A stretch of DNA of 43,773 nucleotides from an uncultured Lachnospiraceae bacterium (GTDB taxonomy: Bacteria; Bacillota; Clostridia; Lachnospirales; Lachnospiraceae), in the NCBI GenBank assembly GCA_947630085.1, contig CANRGP010000009.1:1-43773 (forward strand). Direction: 5' to 3'. The notes under the pieces were generated by a model. It was not told where the DNA came from and made no database searches. It saw nothing but the letters and a program-made list of their open reading frames with translations. The translations under genes and the position numbers were made by a program. This document shows positions 27,846 through 37,245 of the stretch, in pieces; the stretch's first letter is position 1, and every line of letters starts with the position of its first letter.

Positions 27846-28611
27846 CCGGAGAGAAAACGAGGAATTTGCAGACAGCACATGGATCGAGGGACGCAACGCC
27901 GTTTTGGAAGCGCTGAGATCCGGAAAGACCATAGACAAGCTGTATGTGCTGGACGGATGCAAGGACGGTCCGGTCCAGACCATTGTTCGGGAGGCAAGAA
28001 AGCAGGACACGGTCATTTCCTTTGTGGCCAGGGAGCGGCTGGACAGGCTGTCGCAGACCGGGCATCATCAGGGCGTGGTGGCTCAGGCTGCCGCCTACGC
28101 TTACGGAACCGTCGAGGAGATGCTCGAGCGGGCCAGGGAAAAAGGGGAGCCTCCCTTTCTCATTCTTTTGGACGGCATTGAGGATCCCCATAATCTCGGG
28201 GCCATTATCCGGACCGCCAACCTGGCGGGGGCGCATGGTGTGATCATTCCCAGAAGACGTGCTGCGGGGCTGACCGCGGCGGTAGCCCGGGCGTCGGCAG
28301 GAGCCGTCAATTATACGCCGGTTGCCAAGGTGCCCAATCTGTGCGCGGTGATGGAGCAGCTGAAGAAGGAAGGGCTCTGGTTCGTCTGCGCCGATATGCA
28401 CGGAGACGTCCTGTATGACCTGAACCTGACGGGGCCCATCGGCATGGTCATCGGGAGCGAGGGAGAAGGCATAGGAAGACTGGTGCGGGAATCCTGTGAT
28501 ATGGCGGCCTCCATTCCCATGAAAGGGGATATCGATTCTCTCAACGCCTCCGTGGCGGCGGGCGTTCTGGCATATGAGATCGTGCGGCAGCGGAGAAACC
28601 TGACCCTGTAA
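27838..28611 (+). CDS. rlmB: 23S rRNA (guanosine(2251)-2'-O)-methyltransferase RlmB (SPOUT)
   Basis: WIEGRNAVLEALRSG...LDGIEDPHNLGAIIRTA...IGSEGEGIGRLVRESCD. Confidence 0.94.
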   Translation: MNDRRENEEFADSTWIEGRNAVLEALRSGKTIDKLYVLDGCKDGPVQTIVREARKQDTVISFVARERLDRLSQTGHHQGVVAQAAAYAYGTVEEMLERAREKGEPPFLILLDGIEDPHNLGAIIRTANLAGAHGVIIPRRRAAGLTAAVARASAGAVNYTPVAKVPNLCAVMEQLKKEGLWFVCADMHGDVLYDLNLTGPIGMVIGSEGEGIGRLVRESCDMAASIPMKGDIDSLNASVAAGVLAYEIVRQRRNLTL

Positions 28612-28758
28612 CCTACAACCTGTTATTGTACAGATACGAATTTATCAGGTTATAGTATATTTTTTACGGAAAACCGGAAACTAACGGGAGAGGCAGGGGC
28701 GGGATCCGCGGCCCTGCCCGATTTATTCGGAATGAGACAGAGAAAGGAGCGGTCGGAT

Positions 28759-29703
28759 ATGCTGTATGACAAGCGAAAGGTGGTTCTCGTGGGGACGGGG
28801 CTGGTAGGGATGAGCTACGCCTACTGCCTGCTGAACCGGAGTGCCTGCGATGAACTGGTCCTGATCGACATCGACAAAAAGCGGGCGGAGGGCGAGGCAA
28901 TGGATCTGAATCACGGTCTTGCGTTTGCCTCCTCCCACATGAAGATCTATGCCGGAGATTACGAGGACTGCAGAGACGCGGATATGGTGACCATATGCGC
29001 GGGCGTGGCCCAGAAGCCGGGAGAAACGAGACTGGATCTCCTGAAGCGCAACGCCGAGGTGTTCAGGTCGATCGTGGAGCCGGTGACTGCCTCCGGGTTT
29101 AACGGGATCTTTCTGGTGGCGACCAACCCGGTTGACATCATGACCAGGATCACCTATGCCCTGTCAGGCTTTAACGCGGGGAGGGTGCTGGGAAGCGGGA
29201 CCGCTCTGGATACGGCCCGCCTGCGCTATCTGCTCGGCGAATACCTGAATGTGGATCCGCGCAATGTGCACGCCTACGTGATGGGAGAGCACGGGGACAG
29301 CGAGTTTGTCCCGTGGAGCCAGGCATTTCTGGCGACGAAGCCCATTCTTGAGCTGTGCGACGGTTCGACGGACGTGTGCATTGACAAGATGAACGAGATC
29401 GCCCGGGAGGTCAAAGGGGCGGCCTACAAGATCATCGAGGCGAAAAAGGCCACCTACTACGGTATCGGAATGGCCCTGACCCGCATCACAAAGGCTGTTT
29501 TGGGAGACGAGAACAGTATCCTCACCGTCTCGGCGATGCTGAAGGGGGAGTACGGGCAGAAGGATGTGTTTGTGGGAGCGCCGTGCATCGTCAACCGCAG
29601 CGGCGTCAAGCGGGTCATGGAAATCTCCCTCAACGAGGCGGAGCGGAAGCAGATGGCGGAATCCTGCAGGATCCTGCGCGAAAGCTACGATGAGCTCGGG
29701 TAG
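28759..29703 (+). CDS. ldh: L-lactate dehydrogenase
   Basis: VVLVGTGLVGMSYAYCLL...VATNPVDIMTRITYALSG...GEHGDSEFVPWS; start at ATG 28759 with AAGGAG. Confidence 0.93.
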   Translation: MLYDKRKVVLVGTGLVGMSYAYCLLNRSACDELVLIDIDKKRAEGEAMDLNHGLAFASSHMKIYAGDYEDCRDADMVTICAGVAQKPGETRLDLLKRNAEVFRSIVEPVTASGFNGIFLVATNPVDIMTRITYALSGFNAGRVLGSGTALDTARLRYLLGEYLNVDPRNVHAYVMGEHGDSEFVPWSQAFLATKPILELCDGSTDVCIDKMNEIAREVKGAAYKIIEAKKATYYGIGMALTRITKAVLGDENSILTVSAMLKGEYGQKDVFVGAPCIVNRSGVKRVMEISLNEAERKQMAESCRILRESYDELG

Positions 29704-29781
29704 AGCCGGAACCGGAGCGGACGAAAAACGACGGAAATAAGAGGATAAAGACGGTAATAAAAAAGGAGAGGATAAGGTTTC

Positions 29782-30705
29782 ATGAGCAGTCTGAATGAAA
29801 CGGAAAGGGAAATGGAGGACAGGCAGGAGCCGAAGGAGATCTGCCGGGGATTTTTTACGGGGGAGCGGGCCCTTTTCGCTTCCCGATCCCTGAAAATTTC
29901 CGAGACGATATTTGATGACGGGGAATCCCCCTTGAAGGAGAGCAGGGATATACAGCTGTACGGCTGTATGTTCCGGTGGAAGTATCCTCTGTGGTACTGC
30001 CGGAACATACTTGCCAGGAAGTGTACCTGGTTCGAGATGGCCAGAGCCGGGGTGTGGTATACGGACAACATCGTCCTGGAGGACTGCATGATCGAGGCAC
30101 CCAAGAATTTTCGCCGGTGCCGGGACCTGACGCTTACAAACGTATCGTTTTCCAACGCTTCCGAAACGCTGTGGAGCTGCCGCGACGTAAAGCTGACCCA
30201 GGTTCTGGCAAAAGGAGATTATTTCGCTATGAACTGCAGCGGAGTGACCGCGGACGGCCTGACGCTCTACGGAAATTATTCTTTTGACGGGGTGAAGGAT
30301 GCCAGTATCCGCAATTCCAGGATGCTTTCCAAGGATGCCTTCTGGAACAGCGAGAACGTGACCGTATACGATTCTTTCATATCCGGAGAGTATCTCGGCT
30401 GGAACGCAAAGAATCTCACGCTGATCAACTGCACGGTCGAGAGTCTTCAGGGGCTGTGCTATATCGACAATCTTACCATGAAAAACTGCAGGCTGGTCAA
30501 TACGACCCTTGCCTTTGAGTATTCCACCGTGGACGCGCAGATAGACGGCAGGATCGACAGTGTGCTGAATCCGTCCGGAGGAACCATCAAGGCGGATGCC
30601 ATCGGTATCCTGACCATAGAGAAAGACAGGGTGGATCCGGGAAGGACAAGGATCGTATGCGAAAGCGTGGAGGAACGCTCCGGAAACGAGTGCCGCTGCG
30701 CATAG
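29782..30705 (+). CDS. DUF3737 family protein (beta-helix-like repeats)
   Basis: LYGCMFRWKYPLWYCRNILARKCTWFEMARAGVWYTDNIVLEDCMIEAPKNFRRC. Confidence 0.85.
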   Translation: MSSLNETEREMEDRQEPKEICRGFFTGERALFASRSLKISETIFDDGESPLKESRDIQLYGCMFRWKYPLWYCRNILARKCTWFEMARAGVWYTDNIVLEDCMIEAPKNFRRCRDLTLTNVSFSNASETLWSCRDVKLTQVLAKGDYFAMNCSGVTADGLTLYGNYSFDGVKDASIRNSRMLSKDAFWNSENVTVYDSFISGEYLGWNAKNLTLINCTVESLQGLCYIDNLTMKNCRLVNTTLAFEYSTVDAQIDGRIDSVLNPSGGTIKADAIGILTIEKDRVDPGRTRIVCESVEERSGNECRCA

Positions 30706-30727
30706 CCGTTCCGGGAAAGGAGAGATC

Positions 30728-31891
30728 ATGAAATATGATTTTGATACGCCGGTAAACAGGCGGGGGACCGGCTCCATGAAATGGGACGTTTCGGAGAATG
30801 AGCTTCCCATGTGGGTGGCCGATATGGATTTTCCGACCGCGGACGCTGTCCGCAGGGCTGTTGAGAGACGGGCCGCCCACGGGATCTTCGGATACAGCGT
30901 CGTCCCGGACGAGTGGAGCAGCGCCTACATCGGCTGGTGGAAGACGCGCCACGGCTTCACCATGGAGAAGGACTGGCTGATCTTCTGTACGGGCGTAGTC
31001 CCGGCTGTTTCCAGCATGGTCAGAAAGCTGACGACGCCGGCGGAGAAGGTACTGATCCAGACACCGGTATACAATATCTTTTTCAATTCGATCCGCAATA
31101 ATGGAAGAGAGGTTATAGAGAATCCCCTGATCTATGAAAACGGAGAATACCGGATGGATTTTGCGGATTTTGAGGAGAAGCTCTCCGACCCGCAGACGGC
31201 CCTGATGATCCTGTGCAATCCGCACAATCCAGTCGGCCGCATCTGGGACAGGCAGACGCTGGCCCGGGTGGGTGAGCTTTGCCGGAAGCATCATGTGACG
31301 GTTATCTCCGATGAGATCCATTGCGACCTGACCGATCCCGGCGCGGAGTACGTTCCCTTTGCCGGAGTATCCCGGGACTGCCTTGTTAATAGTGTGACCT
31401 GCCTGGCGCCGACAAAAGCGTTTAATATTGCCGGGATGCAGACGGCCGCCGTTTCGGTTCCGGATCCGTGGCTGCGCCATAAGGTGTGGAGAGGACTCAA
31501 TACCGATGAGATCGCGGAGCCGAACGCCTTTGCGGTCGACGCGGCCATTGCGGCGTTTACCGAAGGAGGAGAATGGCTGGACCAGCTGCGGGAGTATGTA
31601 TTCGAAAACAAGGAGACCGCGCGTGAATTTATACGTGAGAGTATTCCGCAGATCCATATGGTCCCCTCTCAGGCGACATATCTTCTGTGGCTGGACTGCG
31701 GCAGGCCGTCTCCCGATCTGGCTTCTTATATCCGTGAGAAAACCGGATTGTATCTGAGCCCGGGCGGCCCATACGGGGGAAACGGGAACCGGTTTTTGAG
31801 GCTGAACATCGCCTGTCCCCGCGAGGTTCTGAGGGATGGCCTTGCCCGCCTGAAGGAGGGCGTCGAGTCCTATGAAAAAGAACGGGAATAG
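30728..31891 (+). CDS. MalY/PatB family PLP-dependent cystathionine beta-lyase/aminotransferase
   Basis: MKYDFDTPVNRRGTGSMKWD...LPMWVADMDFPTADAV...VISDEIHCDL...APTKAFNIAGMQ. Confidence 0.93.
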   Translation: MKYDFDTPVNRRGTGSMKWDVSENELPMWVADMDFPTADAVRRAVERRAAHGIFGYSVVPDEWSSAYIGWWKTRHGFTMEKDWLIFCTGVVPAVSSMVRKLTTPAEKVLIQTPVYNIFFNSIRNNGREVIENPLIYENGEYRMDFADFEEKLSDPQTALMILCNPHNPVGRIWDRQTLARVGELCRKHHVTVISDEIHCDLTDPGAEYVPFAGVSRDCLVNSVTCLAPTKAFNIAGMQTAAVSVPDPWLRHKVWRGLNTDEIAEPNAFAVDAAIAAFTEGGEWLDQLREYVFENKETAREFIRESIPQIHMVPSQATYLLWLDCGRPSPDLASYIREKTGLYLSPGGPYGGNGNRFLRLNIACPREVLRDGLARLKEGVESYEKERE

Positions 31892-31926
31892 ACGGATCGG
31901 TGAGATGAATGAGGGGGCGGATTCAT

Positions 31927-34053
31927 ATGTTCTGTAAAATACGGAAAAGGGCGCTTATACTTGCGTCGGCACTGACGCTGGTCCTGGGGGAGCTGGCAGG
32001 ACCGTGCGGGGAAGCATTTGCCGCGGAAACGGCGGCGGAGGAATTTACCGCGCAGGAGAAAGAGTACATAGAGAACAGCCAGGTGCTTCGGGTCGGCTAT
32101 GTGCAGGACAGGATCCCCGTGTCCTACGAGGGGGATGACGGCCAGCTTGCCGGGATTTCCCGCTACATTTTCGACCGGCTTTCCGAGATCAGCGGACTGA
32201 GATTTGAATATGTGGCGATCCCGAACGGATCGGTCACGTACGATGATCTGCTGGCGCAGGGGCTCGACCTGATCACAAGCGTGGAATACAACAAGGAAAA
32301 TCAGGCCGCGAGAGGAATTCTCATGAGCGACCCCTACCTGACCAGCCAGAAGGTGATCGTAGCCAGAGAAAATCTGGAATTTCGGTTCAGCGACAATCTG
32401 ACAGTGGCGATCTCAAGCGGGTCCCAGACGATCAAAAAGGTGCTTGCCAGCGAATATCCCAACTTCAGGATTCTGGATTACGACTCCGTGGAGGAGTGCC
32501 TGGACGCGGTCAACCGCGGAGAGGCCGATCTGATGATCCAGAACCAGTATGTGGTGGAGTATTGGCTGCGCCGCCCGTCCTATGAGTCGCTCCAGGTGAT
32601 CCCGATCATGGGGCTGGAGGATATGCTGTGCTTTTCCGCGGTGGTCCCTCTGGAGAAGGACGGATCGGAGGAGTGGAGGCAGAAGGAACTGCTGATCTCT
32701 GTCCTGAATAAATCGATCACACGGATCAGCGACGACGAGAGCGCCATGTACATCATCCAGGCCACCGTGGAGAAGCAGTATTCCTTCACGCTGGCGGATT
32801 TCCTTTACAAATACCGGTATTTGATGCTTGTGCTGTCCATAGCGTTTGTGCTGATCGTCGCGCTGGCGGTGATGCTGGTCAGCACACGCTTCCGCTCCCT
32901 GAAAGCCAGGGCGGATGCCCGGGCCAAGGGGGATTTTCTCTCGGCAATGAGCCACGAGATCCGGACGCCTCTCAACGGGCTGATCGGACTCAATTACCTT
33001 ATGACGCAGAATATGGATGATCCGGAAAAGATGTCCGGCTACTTCCGGCAGTCCATGTCCGCGGCAAAATATCTTTTGACCCTGGTGAACGATATTCTGG
33101 ATGTGTCGTCTCTTCAGGAAAAGAAAATGGAACTGGAGACGGCTCCCGTGAATATCTGCCATCTGCTGAATACGGTGGAGGGGCTGGCGAGAAGCGAGAT
33201 GGAGCTGAAAGAGATATCCTTTACCGTGGAGACGGATATTCCGTATCCGAACGTGATTGGAGATGAGCTGAGGACCCAGCAGATCCTTCAGAATCTTCTG
33301 GACAATGCGTGCAAGTTCACTTCCGGAGGCGGCGAGGTCCTTCTCAAGGCGGATCAGGATATTCCTGCCGACGGATATGTGAAGACACGCTTCCGGATAA
33401 GGGACAATGGGATCGGAATGTCGGAAGAATTCAAGAAGCATATTTTTGATTCCTTTTCTCAGGAGAGGGAGACCGTCTCCAAGGGCAATCAGGGCATGGG
33501 CCTGGGAATGACCATTGTGGACGGCCTGACCAGACTCATGGGAGGAACCCTGAACGTGGACAGCCGGAAGGGAGAGGGGAGCGAATTTCTTCTTGAGATC
33601 CCCTTCCGCCTGGCGCAGGAACCGGACGAGAGCCTGCTGTCCGGGGAGACCGGCGATCGGATCGGAGAAAGCGGGGGCGTGAGAAAGCGTGTCCTTGTGG
33701 CGGAGGACAATGAGCTGAATGCGGAGATCCTGATCGAACTGCTGGCGGAGTTCGATATCGACGCGGACCTGGCGCAGAACGGAAAAGAGGCGGTGCATAT
33801 GTTTTCGGCCTCCGCGCCGGGCGAGTACAGCGCGATCCTCATGGATCTTCTGATGCCTGAGATGGACGGGTTTGAGGCATCTATTGCGATCCGTGCTATG
33901 AGCCGGGACGACGCGGCATCCATCCGGATCATTGCCTGCACGGCCAATGCCCATCAGACTGACCGGGATAAGGCGTTCCAGCACGGCATGGACGATTTTA
34001 TAACCAAACCGATCGATGTGAATGTGCTGATTGACAAACTGAACCTCATTTAG
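31927..34053 (+). CDS. Hybrid histidine kinase with extracellular solute-binding (SBP_bac_3-like) sensor, HisKA/HATPase, REC
   Basis: Signal peptide, LRVGYVQDRIPVSYEGDDGQLAGISRYIFDRLSEISGL; FLSAMSHEIRTPLNGLIGL; AILMDLLMPEMDGFEAS; start ATG 31927. Confidence 0.9.
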   Translation: MFCKIRKRALILASALTLVLGELAGPCGEAFAAETAAEEFTAQEKEYIENSQVLRVGYVQDRIPVSYEGDDGQLAGISRYIFDRLSEISGLRFEYVAIPNGSVTYDDLLAQGLDLITSVEYNKENQAARGILMSDPYLTSQKVIVARENLEFRFSDNLTVAISSGSQTIKKVLASEYPNFRILDYDSVEECLDAVNRGEADLMIQNQYVVEYWLRRPSYESLQVIPIMGLEDMLCFSAVVPLEKDGSEEWRQKELLISVLNKSITRISDDESAMYIIQATVEKQYSFTLADFLYKYRYLMLVLSIAFVLIVALAVMLVSTRFRSLKARADARAKGDFLSAMSHEIRTPLNGLIGLNYLMTQNMDDPEKMSGYFRQSMSAAKYLLTLVNDILDVSSLQEKKMELETAPVNICHLLNTVEGLARSEMELKEISFTVETDIPYPNVIGDELRTQQILQNLLDNACKFTSGGGEVLLKADQDIPADGYVKTRFRIRDNGIGMSEEFKKHIFDSFSQERETVSKGNQGMGLGMTIVDGLTRLMGGTLNVDSRKGEGSEFLLEIPFRLAQEPDESLLSGETGDRIGESGGVRKRVLVAEDNELNAEILIELLAEFDIDADLAQNGKEAVHMFSASAPGEYSAILMDLLMPEMDGFEASIAIRAMSRDDAASIRIIACTANAHQTDRDKAFQHGMDDFITKPIDVNVLIDKLNLI

Positions 34054-34067
34054 ACCACAGAAATGTA

Positions 34068-34099
34068 CCCCCGGCTTCGCGGAAGAGGCCGGGGGTTAT
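34068..34099. terminator. Terminator between convergent hybrid kinase and DUF4397 genes
   Basis: CCCCCGGC ... GCCGGGGG TTATT. Confidence 0.65.
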
Positions 34100-34104
34100 T
34101 GATG

Positions 34105-35211
34105 TCAGTCCTGCACGGTGAGGACGCGGAAGTTCAGGTCGGACCAGCTGCTTCCGATCAGGTAGGAGGTGTAATTGCTGCCCGCGCCGATATCTACGGT
34201 GTAGGAGACCAGAGGATCGTTGATCGACGCTCCGCCGTTGTTGGCGCCGATCACCAGGACCGGGAGCTCGCGCAGGAACATATAGTTGTTGGAGTTGGTG
34301 ATATAGAACTGGTAGGTACCGGCGATGGCCTGCTTGTAGGCGGTCACGTCTTCAAATGCCACATTGCGGAACACCGCGTCGTGGCTGTAGAGGAACACGT
34401 CAAAGGAGGAGCCGCTGTACGCCATGTTGGCCACCCGGTAACAGCCGGTGTTGGAGCCCAGGTTGCTGCATCCGGTGTCGTCCACCTGATGCAGGGAGAC
34501 TCCGCCTGCCGCCGAGTCTACCAGGACCAGAGTATATTTCTGCCCCGCAGCGAAGGGGAAGCTCTGCTGGACTACCAATGCCTGAAGCCCGGTGCTGCGG
34601 CGGACGGATACGGTATGGAACCCGTCGGAAATGGGCCGGTAGTTGGTGATTGTACCAAATCCCACGTTCGTAGCATATGTTGTATTATCGAAGGTAACAC
34701 TGACGCTGGTATTGTTGGTGGAGGCGTTGAGGAAACGGACCTGGCCGAATACGGTCCCGGAGCCTCCAGAGGAGCCGGAGCCTCCCGAAGAACCGCCGCT
34801 TCCGGGACCGCAGCTTACGCAGCCGCAGCCGGGGCAGGAGGGATACCAGGGAAAGACCGGCCAGATCGTAGTGCCGCCGGAGCCGCCTCCCATCATGTTT
34901 CCGGGATAGACCGGAGAACCGCCTTCGGGGGCGATGGGAGTGGTGAGCCCATAGTTGTTGTCACTGCTTCCGCCGGATGTGTTTCCCGACATATTTCCGG
35001 GAAAGACCGGAGAGCCGCCTTCAGGGGCGATGGGAGTGGTGAGCCCGTAGTCGTTGTCGCCTCCCTGCCGGGCGGCAGCGGACGGAGCAGACATGGATGA
35101 GCCGCCGTTTCCGGCGGATACGCTTGACTGCACATTTGCAGCGGATACCGGATTGTTCTCGGAGTCGGACTCCGCCTTGGGAGCGGAGGAATTGAAAGGA
35201 TTGGAAACCAT
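34105..35211 (-). CDS. DUF4397 domain protein with repetitive Gly/Ser/Pro/Cys-rich N-terminal half
   Basis: VFGQVRFLNASTNNTSVSVTFDN...HTVSVRRSTG...GQKYTLVLVD. Confidence 0.8.
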   Translation of the reverse strand: MVSNPFNSSAPKAESDSENNPVSAANVQSSVSAGNGGSSMSAPSAAARQGGDNDYGLTTPIAPEGGSPVFPGNMSGNTSGGSSDNNYGLTTPIAPEGGSPVYPGNMMGGGSGGTTIWPVFPWYPSCPGCGCVSCGPGSGGSSGGSGSSGGSGTVFGQVRFLNASTNNTSVSVTFDNTTYATNVGFGTITNYRPISDGFHTVSVRRSTGLQALVVQQSFPFAAGQKYTLVLVDSAAGGVSLHQVDDTGCSNLGSNTGCYRVANMAYSGSSFDVFLYSHDAVFRNVAFEDVTAYKQAIAGTYQFYITNSNNYMFLRELPVLVIGANNGGASINDPLVSYTVDIGAGSNYTSYLIGSSWSDLNFRVLTVQD

Positions 35212-35314
35212 AGATATGCCTCTTGTTCTTTTACTTTAGACTATGTAGGACAATTTTTGTATGTTCCGGAAGAAAAACGGAAAAACGAAAAAAGATTTTT
35301 TTGCGGGACGAAGG

Positions 35315-35343
35315 TTGACAAAAGAAGAAACTCGTGATAATAT
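35315..35343 (+). promoter_or_regulatory. tRNA-Thr promoter
   Basis: TTGACA - 17 bp - TAATAT. Confidence 0.75.
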
Positions 35344-35374
35344 AACATACGGCTCGTCGAGGAGCCCAGGAAAA

Positions 35375-35447
35375 GCTGGCGTGGCACAGGTGGTAGCGCA
35401 CCTCATTGGTAGTGAGGAGGTCACGGGTCCGAGTCCCGTCGCCAGCT
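35375..35447 (+). tRNA. tRNA-Thr (GGT)
   Basis: Acceptor GCTGGCG/CGCCAGC, anticodon arm CCTCA-TTGGTAG-TGAGG. Confidence 0.93.
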
Positions 35448-35451
35448 CTCT

Positions 35452-35482
35452 AAAAGGTCCGTTTTTACGGGCTTTTTTCTTT
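35452..35482 (+). terminator. tRNA-Thr terminator
   Basis: AAAGGTCCGT-TTT-ACGGGCTTTT stem with trailing T tract. Confidence 0.7.
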
Positions 35483-35633
35483 GTATGACGGGCACTTCAT
35501 GATGCCGGTTTTCCCGCTTTATCCGTTTGTTAAAAATCTGTGCCCGGCTCCGGGAATCTTGCGGAATCAGGAAGCCCGGTCTTTTTGTTCTCCGGCTTTT
35601 GCGCGGAGGACATTTTTTTCAAACGCCGCATTT

Positions 35634-35689
35634 ACCTATTGACAAGGTATGTTTTATATGCTATCATCATTAAAACCAATTTACAAGGT
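35634..35689 (+). promoter_or_regulatory. metY promoter with two operator-like sites
   Basis: TTGACA(35639)-17-TATCAT(35662); ACCTATTGACAAGGT (35634-35648) and ACCAATTTACAAGGT (35675-35689). Confidence 0.7.
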
Positions 35690-35720
35690 AGGTTTATTGG
35701 AAAGGAGTGCCGCGCCGATC

Positions 35721-35807
35721 ATGCAGTGCTATTTTGAAAAGCTCGTAAGAGAAAACTACCGTTTCGGACGAATGTGTTGCCGCAGCGGATCATTTAACGA
35801 AAACTGA
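35721..35807 (+). CDS. Putative 28-aa cysteine-containing leader peptide
   Basis: ATG..TGA encodes MQCYFEKLVRENYRFGRMCCRSGSFNEN; AAAGGAG upstream (13-nt gap); immediately 5' of metY. Confidence 0.5.
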   Translation: MQCYFEKLVRENYRFGRMCCRSGSFNEN

Positions 35808-35843
35808 AACAACACATTCTATAAACGAAAGGAAGATACGGCC

Positions 35844-37127
35844 ATGTCTGATTATAAATTTGAAACTCTGCAGCTCCACGTAGGGCAGGAGAATCCCGAT
35901 CCTGCCACCGACTCCCGCGCGGTCCCGATCTATGCGACGACCTCTTATGTGTTTCATAACTGCGAACACGCTGCCGCCCGCTTTGGTCTGGCCGATGCCG
36001 GCAATATTTACGGGCGCCTCACCAATTCCACGCAGGATGTTCTGGAAAAGCGAGTTGCCGCTCTTGAGGGCGGCGTCGGCGCTTTGGCGCTTGCATCTGG
36101 CGCGGCGGCGATCACCTATACGCTGGAAGCGCTCGGCCAGAACGGAGGACATTTTGTAGCGCAGAAAACCATCTACGGCGGCAGCTATAATCTGCTGGCG
36201 CATACGCTGCCGGGCTTCGGCATTACGGCAAGCTTTGTCAATATCCATGATCTTTCGGAGGTGGAGGCGGCAATTCAGGAGAACACAAGGGCGATCTATA
36301 TCGAGACGCTGGGAAATCCGAACAGCGATATCCCGGACATCGATGCCCTTGCCGAACTTGCTCACAGCTATGGGATCCCTCTGGTGGTGGACAATACCTT
36401 CGGCACGCCTTACCTGATCCGGCCCATCGAACACGGCGCGGATATTGTCGTTCACTCCGCAACCAAATTCCTGGGCGGACACGGCACCACCCTCGGCGGC
36501 ATCATCGTGGATTCCGGAAAATTCGACTGGGCGGCCAGCGGGAAATATCCGGCGATTTCCGAGCCCAATCCCAGCTATCACGGCGTTTCTTTCGTCAAGG
36601 CGGCGGGGCCGGCGGCATTTGTGACCTACATCCGGGCCGTCCTGCTCCGTGATACCGGCGCGACCATTTCCCCCTTCGCGGCCTTCCTGCTCCTCCAGGG
36701 GATCGAGACGCTGTCCCTGCGTCTGGAGCGCCACGCGGAGAACACAAAGAAGGTCGTCGAATTTCTTGCCCGTCATCCGCAGGTGGAGGCGGTCAACCAT
36801 CCTTCATTGCCGGATCACCCTGACCATACGCTGTACCGGAAATATTTTCCCAACGGGGGCGGTTCCATTTTCACCTTTGAGATCAAAGGCGGGGTGAAGG
36901 AAGCGCATCGGTTTATTGACAGCCTGAAGATCTTCTCTTTGCTGGCAAACGTGGCCGATGTCAAAAGCCTGGTGATCCACCCGGCTACGACTACCCACAG
37001 CCAGCTCAGCGAGGAGGAGCTGGCCGACCAGGGAATAAAGCCCAACACCATCCGTCTGTCCATCGGCACAGAACATATTGACGATATCCTGAATGACCTG
37101 CAGAACGGCTTTAACGCCGTCCGATAA
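35844..37127 (+). CDS. metY: O-acetylhomoserine sulfhydrylase (Cys/Met metabolism PLP enzyme)
   Basis: FETLQLHVGQENPDPATDSRAVPIYATTSYVF...VVHSATKFLGGHGTTLGG. Confidence 0.93.
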   Translation: MSDYKFETLQLHVGQENPDPATDSRAVPIYATTSYVFHNCEHAAARFGLADAGNIYGRLTNSTQDVLEKRVAALEGGVGALALASGAAAITYTLEALGQNGGHFVAQKTIYGGSYNLLAHTLPGFGITASFVNIHDLSEVEAAIQENTRAIYIETLGNPNSDIPDIDALAELAHSYGIPLVVDNTFGTPYLIRPIEHGADIVVHSATKFLGGHGTTLGGIIVDSGKFDWAASGKYPAISEPNPSYHGVSFVKAAGPAAFVTYIRAVLLRDTGATISPFAAFLLLQGIETLSLRLERHAENTKKVVEFLARHPQVEAVNHPSLPDHPDHTLYRKYFPNGGGSIFTFEIKGGVKEAHRFIDSLKIFSLLANVADVKSLVIHPATTTHSQLSEEELADQGIKPNTIRLSIGTEHIDDILNDLQNGFNAVR

Positions 37128-37245
37128 TGGAAGATAGTGCCTGACAGAGCTTACATTGTCAATTCTGTTATTTATGTCCTGCCAATGCTGCAGAGTGAAA
37201 TGGAGGAAGAAGCGGTGAAGCAGTTTATGCTCAAATTCGGCTTCA

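Noticed and set aside
28615-28720. Rex-type operator upstream of ldh
   Set aside because: Only AACCTG...CAGGTT symmetry and a GC-rich hairpin are present; no TTGTGA-N6-TCACAA-like site
34063-35100. 345-aa plus-strand ORF opposite the DUF4397 gene
   Set aside because: Composition and lack of domain indicate an antisense artefact; the DUF4397 reading is much stronger
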